Positions 16,688-26,126 of a stretch of 64,000 nt of DNA are shown here, one piece after another (the stretch's first letter is position 1; the number at the start of each line of letters is the position of its first letter). The notes under the pieces are model-generated. The model had not been told where the DNA came from. It worked only from the letters and a program-made list of their open reading frames with translations, and searched no databases. Location: positions 1,984,001 to 2,048,000 of the forward strand of contig NZ_VKAD01000001.1 of NCBI RefSeq assembly GCF_008041945.1. The letters run 5' to 3'. The stretch is from Reinekea thalattae (GTDB lineage Bacteria; Pseudomonadota; Gammaproteobacteria; Pseudomonadales; Natronospirillaceae). Position numbers and translations under genes: made by a program.

Positions 16688-17040
16688 ATGCAACAGCAGA
16701 AAATTCAACTGACAAAAGAAGGCCTTGCTCATCACAGCCGTTATTTCGCTATTCAGACAAATAATGAGGCGTGGAAGCTGGCCGATACAGCCAAGACAGA
16801 TGCCGAGAAAGAAGCGTTGATGGCTCATGCCTTTGCGTCGTTGTTCCATTGGCAGAAGTCGGGCCATGCTAACAACATCAATATGGCTTACTGATGGTTG
16901 CGCACGCTTGGGCTGTTCAGGGCAAAAAACGCAACTTTAAGAAGTACGTTGATCTGGCGACCGCTATTGCAGAACAGCTGGATGCCAAACAACAGCAGGC
17001 GTTTCAGGCGACGCTAGAAAAGATTGACCCACCAGCCTAA
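16688..17040 (+). pseudogene. small gene interrupted by a one-base frameshift (about 117 aa if restored)
   Basis: The first frame (16688-16894) gives 68 residues ending ...FHWQKSGHANNINMAY and then TGA. The +1 frame continues immediately from 16894 with MVAHAWAVQGKKRN... to a TAA at 17040. Restoring one G (TAC-TG-ATG to TAC-TGG-ATG) yields a continuous helical protein whose AFASLFHWQKSGHANN-INMAYWMVAHAWAVQG core resembles a TPR-like helical hairpin. A terminator follows at 17078. It could be a recent mutation, a sequencing error, or two genes coupled by a TGATG overlap. I do not recognise the family. Confidence 0.6.
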
Positions 17041-17077
17041 TCCGCCACCCTTTACAGCTTGCACTAAAAGCATCAAT

Positions 17078-17102
17078 AAGGCCGAATTTACGGCCTTTTT
17101 TT
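17078..17102 (+). terminator. intrinsic terminator after the frameshifted gene
   Basis: Arms AAGGCCG/CGGCCTT enclose the 6-nt loop AATTTA and are followed by a run of Ts. The position supports transcription of the small gene as a single unit. Confidence 0.8.
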
Positions 17103-17294
17103 GTGCAAATAGCACCACTTTGGCGTTTAACCGCAAAAGAACTGCAAAAGTTTTGGTAATAAGTGAACAGAACGATATATTGCTAGTCACTATTATTAAC
17201 AACGATCTATTACTAACGACTGCTTATTTTGAATGACGACCCATTTTTTATGACGGTCTAACATCTTGAATGATCCGGTTAAAAGAGTGACACC

Positions 17295-19094
17295 ATGATA
17301 CGAAAACTACTTATCTGCGCTTTACTAGTACCCGTTCTTGCTCATGCAGAAGTGACCATTATTGAAGCGCAATCTATCGCCTTACGTGGCGAGCCTAAAT
17401 ACGCCGATGACTTTACACATTTTGATTACGTCAACCCAGATGCACCCAAGGGTGGGACTTATCGAAGTGAGGCAAATGGCACATGGGATTCTTTTAATCG
17501 CTATGGTCAGCGCGGCGATCCAGTCGTGTTATCTGGCTCCTACTACGACACTCTGATGACTAGCTCTGCTGATGAACTGGATGTTTATTACCCGCTGATC
17601 GCCGAAAAAATTCGCTACGCCGACGACTATTCATTTATTACATTCTTTATTAACCCGGCAGCGCGCTTCAGTGACGATAAAGCCATCACCGCTCAAGATG
17701 TTAAGTTCACCTTTGAAAAATTACTCAGCCAAGGTGTTCCTTTTATCAAAACCTACTACGCGTTTGTTAAAGAAGTGACGATAGAAAACGATCACCAAGT
17801 AACCTTTCATCTACAGGATGCTGATCGTGAACGGATGATAGCACTTGCTGGTTTGGCGATTTTCCCTGAGCATTTTTGGAAAGACCACGACCTTTCTGAG
17901 CCACTAAAAGAAGTGCCAGTGGTCAGCGGTCCGCTATTGATTAAAGACTTTAAGTTTGGCCAGTCAATCACCTATGTGCGTAATAAAAACTACTGGGCAA
18001 AAGATTTACCCAGCCAAAAGGGGCGCACTAATTTCGATGAATACCATTACGATTACTATCGCGATAGAACCATCGCCTTTGAAGCCTTTAAAGCGGGTAA
18101 CATTGATATCTGGATAGAAAATATTTCTAAGCAATGGGCAACCGGCTATGACATTCCTGCAGTCAAAGAAGGCCGCATGATTAAAGAGGAAATACCTCAT
18201 AGCGTACCGCAAGGCATGCAAGCCTTTATTTTTAACACTCAACGCGCGCCCTTTAATGACCCTAAAGTCCGTGAAGCCATGAATTACGCGCTCGACTTTG
18301 AATGGATGAATAAAAATCTGTTTTATGGTGCTTACAAGCGCGCCAACAGTTATTTCCAAAATACGGCCTACATGGCACGCGAGCTACCAAGTGCCGAAGA
18401 ACTGAAAATTTTAGAGCCGATAAAAAATCAAATAAACCCTCGCGTCTTTACCGAAGTTTATAACCCGCCAGTCAACGATGGCAGTGGCAATATTCGAGGC
18501 TCATTACGCCAAGCGCTTGCACTATTAAAACAGGCTGGCTGGGAAATACAGAATAAAAAACTCACCAACGTTGAAACCGGCGAGCTGTTTGAATTTGAAC
18601 TGATGACATACAGCCCAACAACCGAACGCGTTGCTATTCCGTTACAGGAAAACTTAGCTAAACTCGGCATCACTATGAACATCCGCCAAGTGGATACATC
18701 TCAGTTTGTTAATCGCTGGCACGATCACGACTTCGACATGGTCGCCAGTGGCTTTTCTGCCATGGCTTACCCATCTTCTGCGTTAATGAATCGCTGGCGT
18801 TCAGACTTAGTCGATTCGACTTACAATCAGGCAAATGTTACTGACGACGCCATTGATTATCTGGTTAACGGCATTTTAGATAATCTTTCAGATGACGAAG
18901 CTTTATTGCATTGGGGCAGAGCGTTGGATCGCGTTTTACTGTGGAACCACTACATTATTCCGCAGTGGTATTCGAGCAGCTACCGTGTTGCTTACGTAAA
19001 TAAATTCAGCCGTCCTGAGATTCGACCGACTTATGATCTAGGCACCGACACTTGGTGGATCGATGCAGAAAAAGAAGCGGCACTAACTCAGTAA
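17295..19094 (+). CDS. yejA: peptide ABC transporter substrate-binding protein, YejA-like, 599 aa
   Basis: This is a periplasmic extracellular solute-binding protein of family 5, which binds oligopeptides. The signal peptide covers residues 1-18 (MIRKLLICALLVPVLAHA). YejA-type features include the mature start AQSIALRGEPKYADDFTHFDYVNPDAPKGG and the central GSYYDTLM and NTQRAPFNDPKVREAMNYALDFEWMN. The total length of about 600 residues is usual. It is the first gene of yejABEF. In enterobacteria the Yej importer takes up peptides, including microcin C and defensin-type peptides, and the same general role is likely here. Confidence 0.92.
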   Translation: MIRKLLICALLVPVLAHAEVTIIEAQSIALRGEPKYADDFTHFDYVNPDAPKGGTYRSEANGTWDSFNRYGQRGDPVVLSGSYYDTLMTSSADELDVYYPLIAEKIRYADDYSFITFFINPAARFSDDKAITAQDVKFTFEKLLSQGVPFIKTYYAFVKEVTIENDHQVTFHLQDADRERMIALAGLAIFPEHFWKDHDLSEPLKEVPVVSGPLLIKDFKFGQSITYVRNKNYWAKDLPSQKGRTNFDEYHYDYYRDRTIAFEAFKAGNIDIWIENISKQWATGYDIPAVKEGRMIKEEIPHSVPQGMQAFIFNTQRAPFNDPKVREAMNYALDFEWMNKNLFYGAYKRANSYFQNTAYMARELPSAEELKILEPIKNQINPRVFTEVYNPPVNDGSGNIRGSLRQALALLKQAGWEIQNKKLTNVETGELFEFELMTYSPTTERVAIPLQENLAKLGITMNIRQVDTSQFVNRWHDHDFDMVASGFSAMAYPSSALMNRWRSDLVDSTYNQANVTDDAIDYLVNGILDNLSDDEALLHWGRALDRVLLWNHYIIPQWYSSSYRVAYVNKFSRPEIRPTYDLGTDTWWIDAEKEAALTQ

Positions 19095-19117
19095 TTTTGC
19101 AAAGCTAGGAGAGTTTT

Positions 19118-20203
19118 TTGGGCGCCTATATTGTTCGCCGATTATTGCTGATGGTCCCCACACTGTGGGCGATCATCACCATCAATTTTTTTATTGTACA
19201 GCTGGCACCCGGCGGCCCAGTTGATCAAGCCTTGGCAACGGCTCAAGGCATTGAAGGCTCCATGCTTGACCGAGTCACCAACGATAATCAATTTGAAGTT
19301 GCAGAAACCAACACAGATCGCCAATCAGACTACCGTGGCGCACAGGGCCTCGACCCTGAAATCATCGCAGAAATCGAAAAGCGCTATGGTTTCGATAAAC
19401 CGATTTACGTACGCTACTTTAAAATGCTGGGCGACTACCTAAGGTTTGATTTTGGCGACTCGCTGTTTAAATCCGGCTCGGTTATAGGGCTGATCATTGA
19501 GCGCATGCCGGTTTCAATTTCGTTAGGCTTATGGAGCACACTGATTATTTATTTTGTCTCCATTCCGCTGGGGATCAAAAAAGCCATTCGGCATAATTCT
19601 CAATTCGATATTTCATCCACCAGCATTTTAATTTTACTCAGTGCCATTCCCGGATTTTTATTCGCTGTGCTGTTAGTGATTTTATTTGCTGGCGGCAATT
19701 ATTTTGATTGGTTCCCGATTCGTGGTTTGGTGTCGCAAAACTGGCAAGAGCTTTCTTGGTTTGGAAAAATTATCGACTACTTCTGGCATATGACGCTGCC
19801 GATTATCGCCACGGTGGTTGGCGGTTTTACAGTGCTAACCATGCTGACTAAAAACTCCTTTCTCGATGAAATCGCCAAGCAGTATGTCATTACCGCTCGC
19901 GCCAAAGGCAATACCGAAAATCGCATTCTGTATAAGCATGTCTTTCGTAATGCCATGCTGATTATTATTGCTGGCTTTCCTGCCACCTTTATCAGTCTAT
20001 TTTTTACCGGCTCGGTACTGATTGAAGTTATTTTTTCACTCGAAGGTTTAGGCTTATTAGGTTTTGAGGCGATGGGCCAGCGCGATTACCCCATTATGTT
20101 CGGCACGCTCTATATGTTTACCTTACTCGGCTTATTGTTAGGCCTGCTGGGCGATCTAATGTACACCGTGGTCGACCCACGCATCGATTTTGAGGCGCGC
20201 TAA
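19118..20203 (+). CDS. yejB: peptide ABC transporter permease, YejB-like, 361 aa
   Basis: This is an inner-membrane permease of the oligopeptide/dipeptide importer class. It has an N-terminal transmembrane helix, a characteristic long periplasmic insertion (about residues 35-95), and five more helices. The EAA-type loop is in the C-terminal half ([31 protein letters not shown]). Translation starts at TTG, supported by AGGAGAG just upstream. The C-terminus [10 protein letters not shown] is typical of YejB. The yejE start codon follows one base after the stop, so the two are coupled. Confidence 0.92.
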   Translation: MGAYIVRRLLLMVPTLWAIITINFFIVQLAPGGPVDQALATAQGIEGSMLDRVTNDNQFEVAETNTDRQSDYRGAQGLDPEIIAEIEKRYGFDKPIYVRYFKMLGDYLRFDFGDSLFKSGSVIGLIIERMPVSISLGLWSTLIIYFVSIPLGIKKAIRHNSQFDISSTSILILLSAIPGFLFAVLLVILFAGGNYFDWFPIRGLVSQNWQELSWFGKIIDYFWHMTLPIIATVVGGFTVLTMLTKNSFLDEIAKQYVITARAKGNTENRILYKHVFRNAMLIIIAGFPATFISLFFTGSVLIEVIFSLEGLGLLGFEAMGQRDYPIMFGTLYMFTLLGLLLGLLGDLMYTVVDPRIDFEAR

Positions 20204-20204
20204 T

Positions 20205-21227
20205 ATGCAGTTAAGCCCTATTGCACAAAAACGCCTGCACCTATTTAAACAGAACAAACGCGCGGTGATTTCCTTATGGTTATTCGGCTTTCTGTTTATT
20301 GTGTCGTTGTTTTCGGAGCTGATCGCTAACGACAAACCCATTTTGGTACGTTACGACGGCCAGTTTTATACACCCTTTTTAGTCGCCTACAGCGAAACCC
20401 AATTTGGCGGTGACTTTGAAACCGAAGCCGACTACAAAGACCCTTATGTTATTGAGCTAATCGAAGCAAAAGGCTGGATAGTTTGGCCGCTGATCCCATT
20501 CCACTACAGCACCATAAATTACGATTTGCCAACGCCTGCGCCTTCGCCACCGGATGCGGTGAACTGGCTTGGCACCGACGATAATGGCCGCGACGTACTG
20601 GCGCGCATTCTCTATGGTTTTCGCATTTCTTGTTTGTTCGGTTTTATCCTCACCATTATTTCAACCCTGATTGGCGTCACCGCTGGCGCTGTGCAGGGTT
20701 TTTATGGCGGTAAAATCGATTTGTATTTTCAGCGCTTTATTGAAGTGTGGGGCAGCATGCCGACGCTGTTTATTCTAATTATTTTAGCGTCGGTGATTCA
20801 GCCCAGTTTTTGGATGCTAATGGGTATTTTATTGCTGTTTAGTTGGATGAGTTTTGTTGGCGTGGTGCGCGCCGAGTTTTTACGTACCCGAAATTTTGAA
20901 TACGTCATGGCCGCTAAAACACTCGGCATGAGCAACAATCGTATTATGTTCCGCCATGTTTTACCCAATGCGTTAGTAGCAACGCTGACCATGATGCCAT
21001 TTGTACTCAGCGGCTCAGTCACAACCTTAACCTCGCTGGATTTTCTCGGCTTTGGCTTACCGCCGGGCTCGCCTTCGCTCGGTGAATTACTCGCTCAAGG
21101 TAAAGCCAATATTCAAGCACCGTGGCTGGGGCTTTCTGCATTTGTCGTCTTGGGCTTATTGATGGCGTTGCTGGTATTTATTGGCGAAGGTGTGCGCGAC
21201 GCGTTCGACCCTCGGCATTCCAATTGA
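20205..21227 (+). CDS. yejE: peptide ABC transporter permease, YejE-like, 340 aa
   Basis: This is the second permease of the Yej importer. The N-terminal cytoplasmic segment LSPIAQKRLHLFKQNKRAVISLWLF leads into the first helix. A long periplasmic region follows (ANDKPILVRYDGQFYTPF and PPDAVNWLGTDDNGRDVLARILYGFR), then five helices. The EAA loop reads RTRNFEYVMAAKTLGMSNNRIMFRHVLPNA. I chose ATG 20205, directly after the yejB stop, over an upstream TTG. The protein ends GVRDAFDPRHSN, characteristic of this permease family. Confidence 0.92.
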   Translation: MQLSPIAQKRLHLFKQNKRAVISLWLFGFLFIVSLFSELIANDKPILVRYDGQFYTPFLVAYSETQFGGDFETEADYKDPYVIELIEAKGWIVWPLIPFHYSTINYDLPTPAPSPPDAVNWLGTDDNGRDVLARILYGFRISCLFGFILTIISTLIGVTAGAVQGFYGGKIDLYFQRFIEVWGSMPTLFILIILASVIQPSFWMLMGILLLFSWMSFVGVVRAEFLRTRNFEYVMAAKTLGMSNNRIMFRHVLPNALVATLTMMPFVLSGSVTTLTSLDFLGFGLPPGSPSLGELLAQGKANIQAPWLGLSAFVVLGLLMALLVFIGEGVRDAFDPRHSN

Positions 21228-21237
21228 GGTTATTTGC

Positions 21238-22821
21238 ATGTCATTAGTCGAATATAAAAACCTATCGATTGGTCTGGTTGACAACCAGCAAGATTGGATT
21301 GTCAAAGAGTTAAATCTAACCATTGAGGCAGGCGAGTTTGTCGGCTTTGTCGGCGAAAGCGGCTCGGGTAAGTCAATCAGCGCGCTATCGATTTTGCAGC
21401 TATTGCCAAGCCAACTAACTTACCACCCTGATTCCATCTTGCGGCTAAACGGCACCGATGTTCTAACGGCCGATGAAAAAACCTTACGCCAGTTACGCGG
21501 CAATGTTGTTGGCTGTATTTTCCAAGAGCCGATGACTTCTCTCAACCCGCTACAAACCATCGAAAAGCAAATGGCCGAAGTGCTCTATTTGCACAAGGGC
21601 TGGCTGCTCAATCAACAACAAACGACAGACTCCATTCTGCAATGGTTGAACCGCGTTGAGTTGAGAAATCCAGAACAAAAACTCAAGGCTTACCCACATC
21701 AGCTTTCTGGTGGCGAACGGCAACGAGTGATGATCGCCATGGCGCTGCTAAATGAACCAGAGCTATTGATTGCTGACGAGCCAACTACGGCGCTCGATGT
21801 CACCGTGCAGGCGCAAATTTTACAGCTGATTAAAAAACTGCAGGCCGAACTCAACATGGCCGTGCTGTTTATTAGTCACGATTTAGGCGTGGTTAAACAG
21901 ATTGCAGATCGCGTTGTGGTGATGCAACAGGGCAGACTGGTTGAGCAAAACAACACCGACGCTTTATTTTCTCAGCCTCAGCACCCCTATACCAAAAAAC
22001 TGCTGGCGGCAGAACCCAGTGGCACACCTACCGAAAACAACAGCGATCATCTATTGCTGAATACCGAAAAAACCAGCGTTTGGTTCCCAGTTAAAAAGGG
22101 CGTTTTAAAACGAATTAGTCATCACATTAAAGCCGTGACCGAAGCTTCGATTAGCGTTAAGCAGGGGCAAACACTCGGTATTGTCGGCGAAAGCGGCTCG
22201 GGTAAATCGACCCTCGCTAAGGCCATTCTTGGCTTAGAACAGTTTCAGGGTGACATCCAATTTAGCGGCCAATCTCTAGTTGGGCTCAAGCACAAACAAT
22301 GGCAGCCGTTACGCAAAAAAATTCAGGTGGTCTTCCAAGACCCGTATGGCTCATTGAGCCCGAGAATGTCAGTACAGCAAATTATTGCTGAGGGTTTAGA
22401 AATTAATAACATCGGTGACGCCGCCAGCCAAGAGCAAGCCGTTATTGAGATAATGACCAAGGTCGGCTTAGACCCCGCTACTCGCGATCGCTACCCTAAT
22501 GAATTTTCTGGCGGCCAACGTCAGCGTATCGCCATTGCGCGAGCGATGATATTACAGCCCGAACTGGTTATTTTAGATGAACCCACTTCGTCATTAGACC
22601 GAACCGTGCAAGTGCAAATCATCGAGCTTTTAAAGCAGCTACAACGTGAAAACAACGTCAGCTATATTTTTATTTCTCACGACTTAAAGGTGGTAAAAGC
22701 CATCGCCCATGATGTCATTGTGATGAAGCAGGGTAAAATCGTTGAGCAAGGCAATCACATCTTCAAACAGCCTGAAAATGAATACACTCAAAAATTAGTT
22801 GCGACGGCCTTTTCGTATTAG
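21238..22821 (+). CDS. yejF: peptide ABC transporter ATPase with two fused NBDs, YejF-like, 527 aa
   Basis: Two complete ATP-binding domains are joined in one chain. The first has Walker A GESGSGKS, signature LSGGERQRV and Walker B LLIADEP. The second has [17 protein letters not shown] and LVILDEP, and each domain ends with an ISHDL switch segment. The dipeptide-importer QxPxHPYT motif follows the first domain ([12 protein letters not shown]). ATG 21238 was chosen because GAGG precedes it and the protein start [12 protein letters not shown] fits the family; an upstream in-frame start would overlap yejE. It energises peptide uptake by YejABE. A hairpin overlaps the stop codon. Confidence 0.93.
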   Translation: MSLVEYKNLSIGLVDNQQDWIVKELNLTIEAGEFVGFVGESGSGKSISALSILQLLPSQLTYHPDSILRLNGTDVLTADEKTLRQLRGNVVGCIFQEPMTSLNPLQTIEKQMAEVLYLHKGWLLNQQQTTDSILQWLNRVELRNPEQKLKAYPHQLSGGERQRVMIAMALLNEPELLIADEPTTALDVTVQAQILQLIKKLQAELNMAVLFISHDLGVVKQIADRVVVMQQGRLVEQNNTDALFSQPQHPYTKKLLAAEPSGTPTENNSDHLLLNTEKTSVWFPVKKGVLKRISHHIKAVTEASISVKQGQTLGIVGESGSGKSTLAKAILGLEQFQGDIQFSGQSLVGLKHKQWQPLRKKIQVVFQDPYGSLSPRMSVQQIIAEGLEINNIGDAASQEQAVIEIMTKVGLDPATRDRYPNEFSGGQRQRIAIARAMILQPELVILDEPTSSLDRTVQVQIIELLKQLQRENNVSYIFISHDLKVVKAIAHDVIVMKQGKIVEQGNHIFKQPENEYTQKLVATAFSY

Positions 22822-22828
22822 GCCGTCG
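22802..22828. terminator. hairpin overlapping the yejF stop codon
   Basis: Perfect 8-bp arms CGACGGCC/GGCCGTCG enclose an 11-nt loop; the TAG stop lies at the loop/3' arm boundary. Only TTGTTCT follows, so termination would be weak. It separates yejF from the convergent minus-strand genes. Confidence 0.4.
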
Positions 22829-22945
22829 TTGTTCTACTCATAACTCTTTCTGATTCTTATAACAACAAAGCTCACAGACTTTGATTTTAATAAAATGTCA
22901 GCACATCAAAACGCATAACTAACAGAAGCAATGACTCGGCTGCTA

Positions 22946-23386
22946 TTAAAAAGAATCACGATGGAATGTTGAGTGAATTTGATAATCTTTCTTTGGACCA
23001 ACAACTGAAAAACTCAATACAAAGTTATTTTCAGAGTTAAATTGAAACCTAGCATCGTAATGATCTTTAATGCATAGATGATGAGAAGTGAGCGTGCTTT
23101 CTTTATTAAAACTGAAGCTTAGAAAGAGTTTGCCGTTATCTGGGCCGTCGCTAAAAAAAATATCAAAGCCGTTCTTTTGGATTCGATACTGGTAACTACG
23201 AAAGGCGTTAGCTTTGTCGCTGTTTGGCAATATCATGGCTTCGTTGAAATCAAGAACATCAGGATCATCTTGATTAACTCGAAAACGAGCATCGCCTGAT
23301 ATTTCACCAAAGCCGGTAATGCTTCGCTTTACTTTCCAGCTACCTAAAAAGTAATCACCGACTTGATCCGCTTGGATAAAATACAT
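22946..23386 (-). CDS. DUF6314-like protein, 146 aa
   Basis: This is a small soluble protein with beta-barrel character. The pattern GSWKVKRSITGFGEISGDARF, then RSYQYRIQKNGFDIFFSDGPDNGKLF, HHLCIKDHYDARF and FSVVGPKKDYQIHSTFHR follows what I recall of the DUF6314 family (lipocalin-like fold, function unknown). It starts 6 bp after the TraB/GumN-like gene ends and has only a weak ribosome-binding site, so it is probably translated by coupling. No signal peptide or metal motif is seen. Confidence 0.6.
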   Translation of the reverse strand: MYFIQADQVGDYFLGSWKVKRSITGFGEISGDARFRVNQDDPDVLDFNEAMILPNSDKANAFRSYQYRIQKNGFDIFFSDGPDNGKLFLSFSFNKESTLTSHHLCIKDHYDARFQFNSENNFVLSFSVVGPKKDYQIHSTFHRDSF

Positions 23387-23392
23387 AACTAA

Positions 23393-24238
23393 CTACAGCT
23401 GCGTTACTCGATAATTGGCGGCTTTAAACTGATCTAACAGTCCATTCTTACCACCTAAATGCAGAGTACCGACAGCGACACAATGAGTTTGGCTAGCAGA
23501 CTCTTGGCTTAAAGTTGCAAACCATTTGTCATTACGCTGAGTTAATATTCGTTGTTCAATTTCAGGGTAAGTATCGAGCTTAGCAATCTTATACAGCCTA
23601 TCTGGGTTGCCGATCTCCCAGTAGCGGTAAAGCTGTTCAATGTACTGGTCGATCTGATCTATATCTTGAGTCGCGAAACTAATGTATTTATTAATGTCTA
23701 AATTCGCAGCATCATCAAGCATCGACAATTGCCATACGCTGGTTTCAAACGCATGCACTGGGATACCCTTTTGCACGGCCTTATTTTGCAAATAGGAATC
23801 GAGCCCTAGATCGGCTTGTAAACCCTGTTGCTGCATGACCGCAACACTCAAAATATTAGCGACCATCCAAGGCTTTACCTGTTCGAATGGCTGCAACGAA
23901 CTACCCGCATATTCTGCTAGTTGCTGTAACCTAGAATAATTGGCCGCCGAAACTTCCCTGCTTAGGGTTTTATTTTGTGGCAATAGCATCAGCTGCTGCA
24001 TCGCAGTGACAACTGATGGATCGGAAGTTTCTGTGGTATCGACTTCAAGCCACAAATCATCACACTGATTAAAAGCATGATCATAAACTTCTGGCAACGG
24101 GTAAGAGCTTGGCTTCATCATATGAACAGTGCCAAAAATATAAAATGTCTGCTTACCCTCAACCTGCCAAATCGAAACTGCCTGGCTGATACTGGAAACA
24201 ATAAGCAGTAGCAAACTTATAAAAATACGCATCGTCAT
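23393..24238 (-). CDS. TraB/GumN family protein, 281 aa
   Basis: A signal peptide is visible at residues 1-20 (MTMRIFISLLLLIVSSISQA), followed by the TraB/GumN domain. The hallmark IFGTVHMM, containing the conserved GTxH, is at about residues 35-42. A second conserved His lies in the C-terminal VAVGTLHLGGKNGLLDQF segment. The family is related to the Tiki metalloproteases, but many bacterial members remain uncharacterised. Secretion to the periplasm or attachment to the membrane is likely. It is first in a two-gene unit with the DUF6314-like gene. Confidence 0.85.
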   Translation of the reverse strand: MTMRIFISLLLLIVSSISQAVSIWQVEGKQTFYIFGTVHMMKPSSYPLPEVYDHAFNQCDDLWLEVDTTETSDPSVVTAMQQLMLLPQNKTLSREVSAANYSRLQQLAEYAGSSLQPFEQVKPWMVANILSVAVMQQQGLQADLGLDSYLQNKAVQKGIPVHAFETSVWQLSMLDDAANLDINKYISFATQDIDQIDQYIEQLYRYWEIGNPDRLYKIAKLDTYPEIEQRILTQRNDKWFATLSQESASQTHCVAVGTLHLGGKNGLLDQFKAANYRVTQL

Positions 24239-24355
24239 TGCCTTCTGGTTATTCTTTAAGAGTTTTTAATTGTTCTTGTTAACTCGTGTTTTATATTAAT
24301 TTCTGTTTGATGTTAACAGGCGCTGCCATTGGCAGCACCGCTATCAGTTATCGCA

Positions 24356-25999
24356 TTACTCGTCGGCTTGATTATTAAGTCGCTCGGCTTCTAATTCCGC
24401 TTCGGCTTTTGCCTTCGCTTCAGCTTCTGCCTGCACCTGTAACTTTGCCTGATGCTGTTCTATTGCGGCGTCAACAAACGGCTTTAAACGCTCGGCAAAA
24501 GCATCGTTTATCATAGCGATGCGCCAACGCCTAGCGAGTACATCTTCAGCTGTTTGAGCACCTTCGTAAGTCAGAATATAGCTCAACTCAGCGTCGATAT
24601 AGGGCGCGCCCTCAATTAAACGTTCGCTTGTACCACACTCTAAAACCAACGGCACACGGTCACCGTAGTTTTGCCATAAATGCTGTTTTATGTCGTCTGG
24701 CAACTTCGCCATGGCATTACTGGCATCTTTTAAATCGCCACGCGCACCGGCTAGAGTGATGTAATCGATGCCGCTCATCTTTGCATCCAGACCATAGTCA
24801 TTGATTAAACGATCAAGACCATCTTCAGCCATTCGTCGCCAGCGAATCCAATCGCCACCAGCAATAGTGATAAGCCCTTCGTCGTTAATGACAACATAAT
24901 TGCGTTGTACTGCTTCAGGATCAACAGCTAGCGGATCTTCAATGACTGGCCGCAAACCAACCCAAGCCGCCGCAACATCATCGGCAGTTAAAGGCTCAGC
25001 CAAGTGACGGTTCGCTGCCTTTAACAAGCGGTCGACATCATGTTTAGAAACGCTTGGTGTTTGGGCTGAAGTGGCATCAGAGTGAACACCGGTAATCAGT
25101 GTCTGGCCAAGCCATGGCAGCATAAAGTTAACGCTGCCATCTTCTTTGTTGGTTAGTAAAACACCACGGCCATCCGGCAGTAGGTTTTCTTTAAGCACGA
25201 TGTGAGTGTCTAGCTGATAACTGAGAATAGGCTTGGCTTGCGGGTCAGCTAACTTACGTAACTCGTCAGTCCAAGCGCCTGCACAATTAAGCACCGACTT
25301 GGCCATAATCTCCATGGACTTACCAGTTTGAGTATCGGTGCAGCTAACGCCAATGATCTGTTGTGCTTCTCGTATTAGGCCGTCGACCTGGCAATAGTTC
25401 AGTGCCGATCCGCCCATTTCTATACCAGTACGAACCATCGCCAAACCATAGCGAGCATCGTTAAACACGCCATCAACGTAAGTCACGCCAGAAAATACAC
25501 TCTTCATGTTTAGGCTAGGGCAGAGCGCTTTTAATGTTTTGCGACCGACTAGCTTTGACGCACCTAGGCTTTGTTTTTGCTTTTTGGCTATCGCTTCATA
25601 ACGACGTAGGCGACGTCGATGGGATGTTATGCGAGTTAAACCTTTAATTGGTCTGACAATAGAAACGGCTTCTGTTAAATGCGGAGCCATAGCAAGCAAT
25701 GATTTACGCTCGGCCAATGCTTGACGAATAAGACGAGTTTTATAGCGATCACGCTTCTTTAAAGTTTGTTGGTAATACTGCATGCCGCCTTCGAGCATTT
25801 TGCTCGAGTGGCTAGAACTGCCCGCGGTAAAGTCTTGCTTATCAACAATCGCAACCTTCAGGCCACGACTGAGTGCATCCAAAAATACACCAGTGCCAAT
25901 AGCACCACCACCAATAATAAGCACATCAAAATATTGGCCGGTGAGTTGAGCAATTTGTTCTTTACGCTGCCAAGGGTCGTTAGGCAAAAGGGCTGACAT
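24356..25999 (-). CDS. glpD: FAD-dependent glycerol-3-phosphate dehydrogenase (GlpD-like), 547 aa
   Basis: This is a membrane-associated flavoenzyme that oxidises sn-glycerol-3-phosphate to dihydroxyacetone phosphate and passes electrons to quinone. The FAD-binding GxGxxG appears as IGGGAIGTGVFLDALSRG at about residues 29-46. The DFTAGSSSHSSKMLEGGMQY segment replaces the classical GTSSRSTKLIHGGLRYL. The C-terminal cap segment follows (ELSYILTYEGAQTAEDVLARR), which is recognisable as the DAO C-domain. An extra Ala/Glu/Lys-rich tail (about residues 510-547) looks like a charged helix. The divergence leaves some doubt about the exact substrate. It lies downstream of the symporter gene, with a terminator between. 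Confidence 0.82.
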   Translation of the reverse strand: MSALLPNDPWQRKEQIAQLTGQYFDVLIIGGGAIGTGVFLDALSRGLKVAIVDKQDFTAGSSSHSSKMLEGGMQYYQQTLKKRDRYKTRLIRQALAERKSLLAMAPHLTEAVSIVRPIKGLTRITSHRRRLRRYEAIAKKQKQSLGASKLVGRKTLKALCPSLNMKSVFSGVTYVDGVFNDARYGLAMVRTGIEMGGSALNYCQVDGLIREAQQIIGVSCTDTQTGKSMEIMAKSVLNCAGAWTDELRKLADPQAKPILSYQLDTHIVLKENLLPDGRGVLLTNKEDGSVNFMLPWLGQTLITGVHSDATSAQTPSVSKHDVDRLLKAANRHLAEPLTADDVAAAWVGLRPVIEDPLAVDPEAVQRNYVVINDEGLITIAGGDWIRWRRMAEDGLDRLINDYGLDAKMSGIDYITLAGARGDLKDASNAMAKLPDDIKQHLWQNYGDRVPLVLECGTSERLIEGAPYIDAELSYILTYEGAQTAEDVLARRWRIAMINDAFAERLKPFVDAAIEQHQAKLQVQAEAEAKAKAEAELEAERLNNQADE

Positions 26000-26072
26000 C
26001 TATGTTACGCCTCCAAAATAATGGCCCGCATTCGCGACTTGGCCATCGGTATTAATTAGGCGCATAGAATAC

Positions 26073-26100
26073 AAAAAAGCGGGCTAAATAGCCCGCTTTA
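26073..26100 (-). terminator. intrinsic terminator of the sodium:solute symporter gene
   Basis: Arms AAAGCGGGCT/AGCCCGCTTT surround the 4-nt loop AAAT, with an A6-derived T tail on the minus strand. It separates the symporter gene from the GlpD-like gene. Confidence 0.85.
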
Positions 26101-26126
26101 GATAGGTTTTTAAAACGCTTTAATAA

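Noticed and set aside
20190-20204. Upstream TTG start for yejE
   Set aside because: It would overlap yejB by 14 bp; the ATG at 20205 directly after the yejB stop fits the family N-terminus better.
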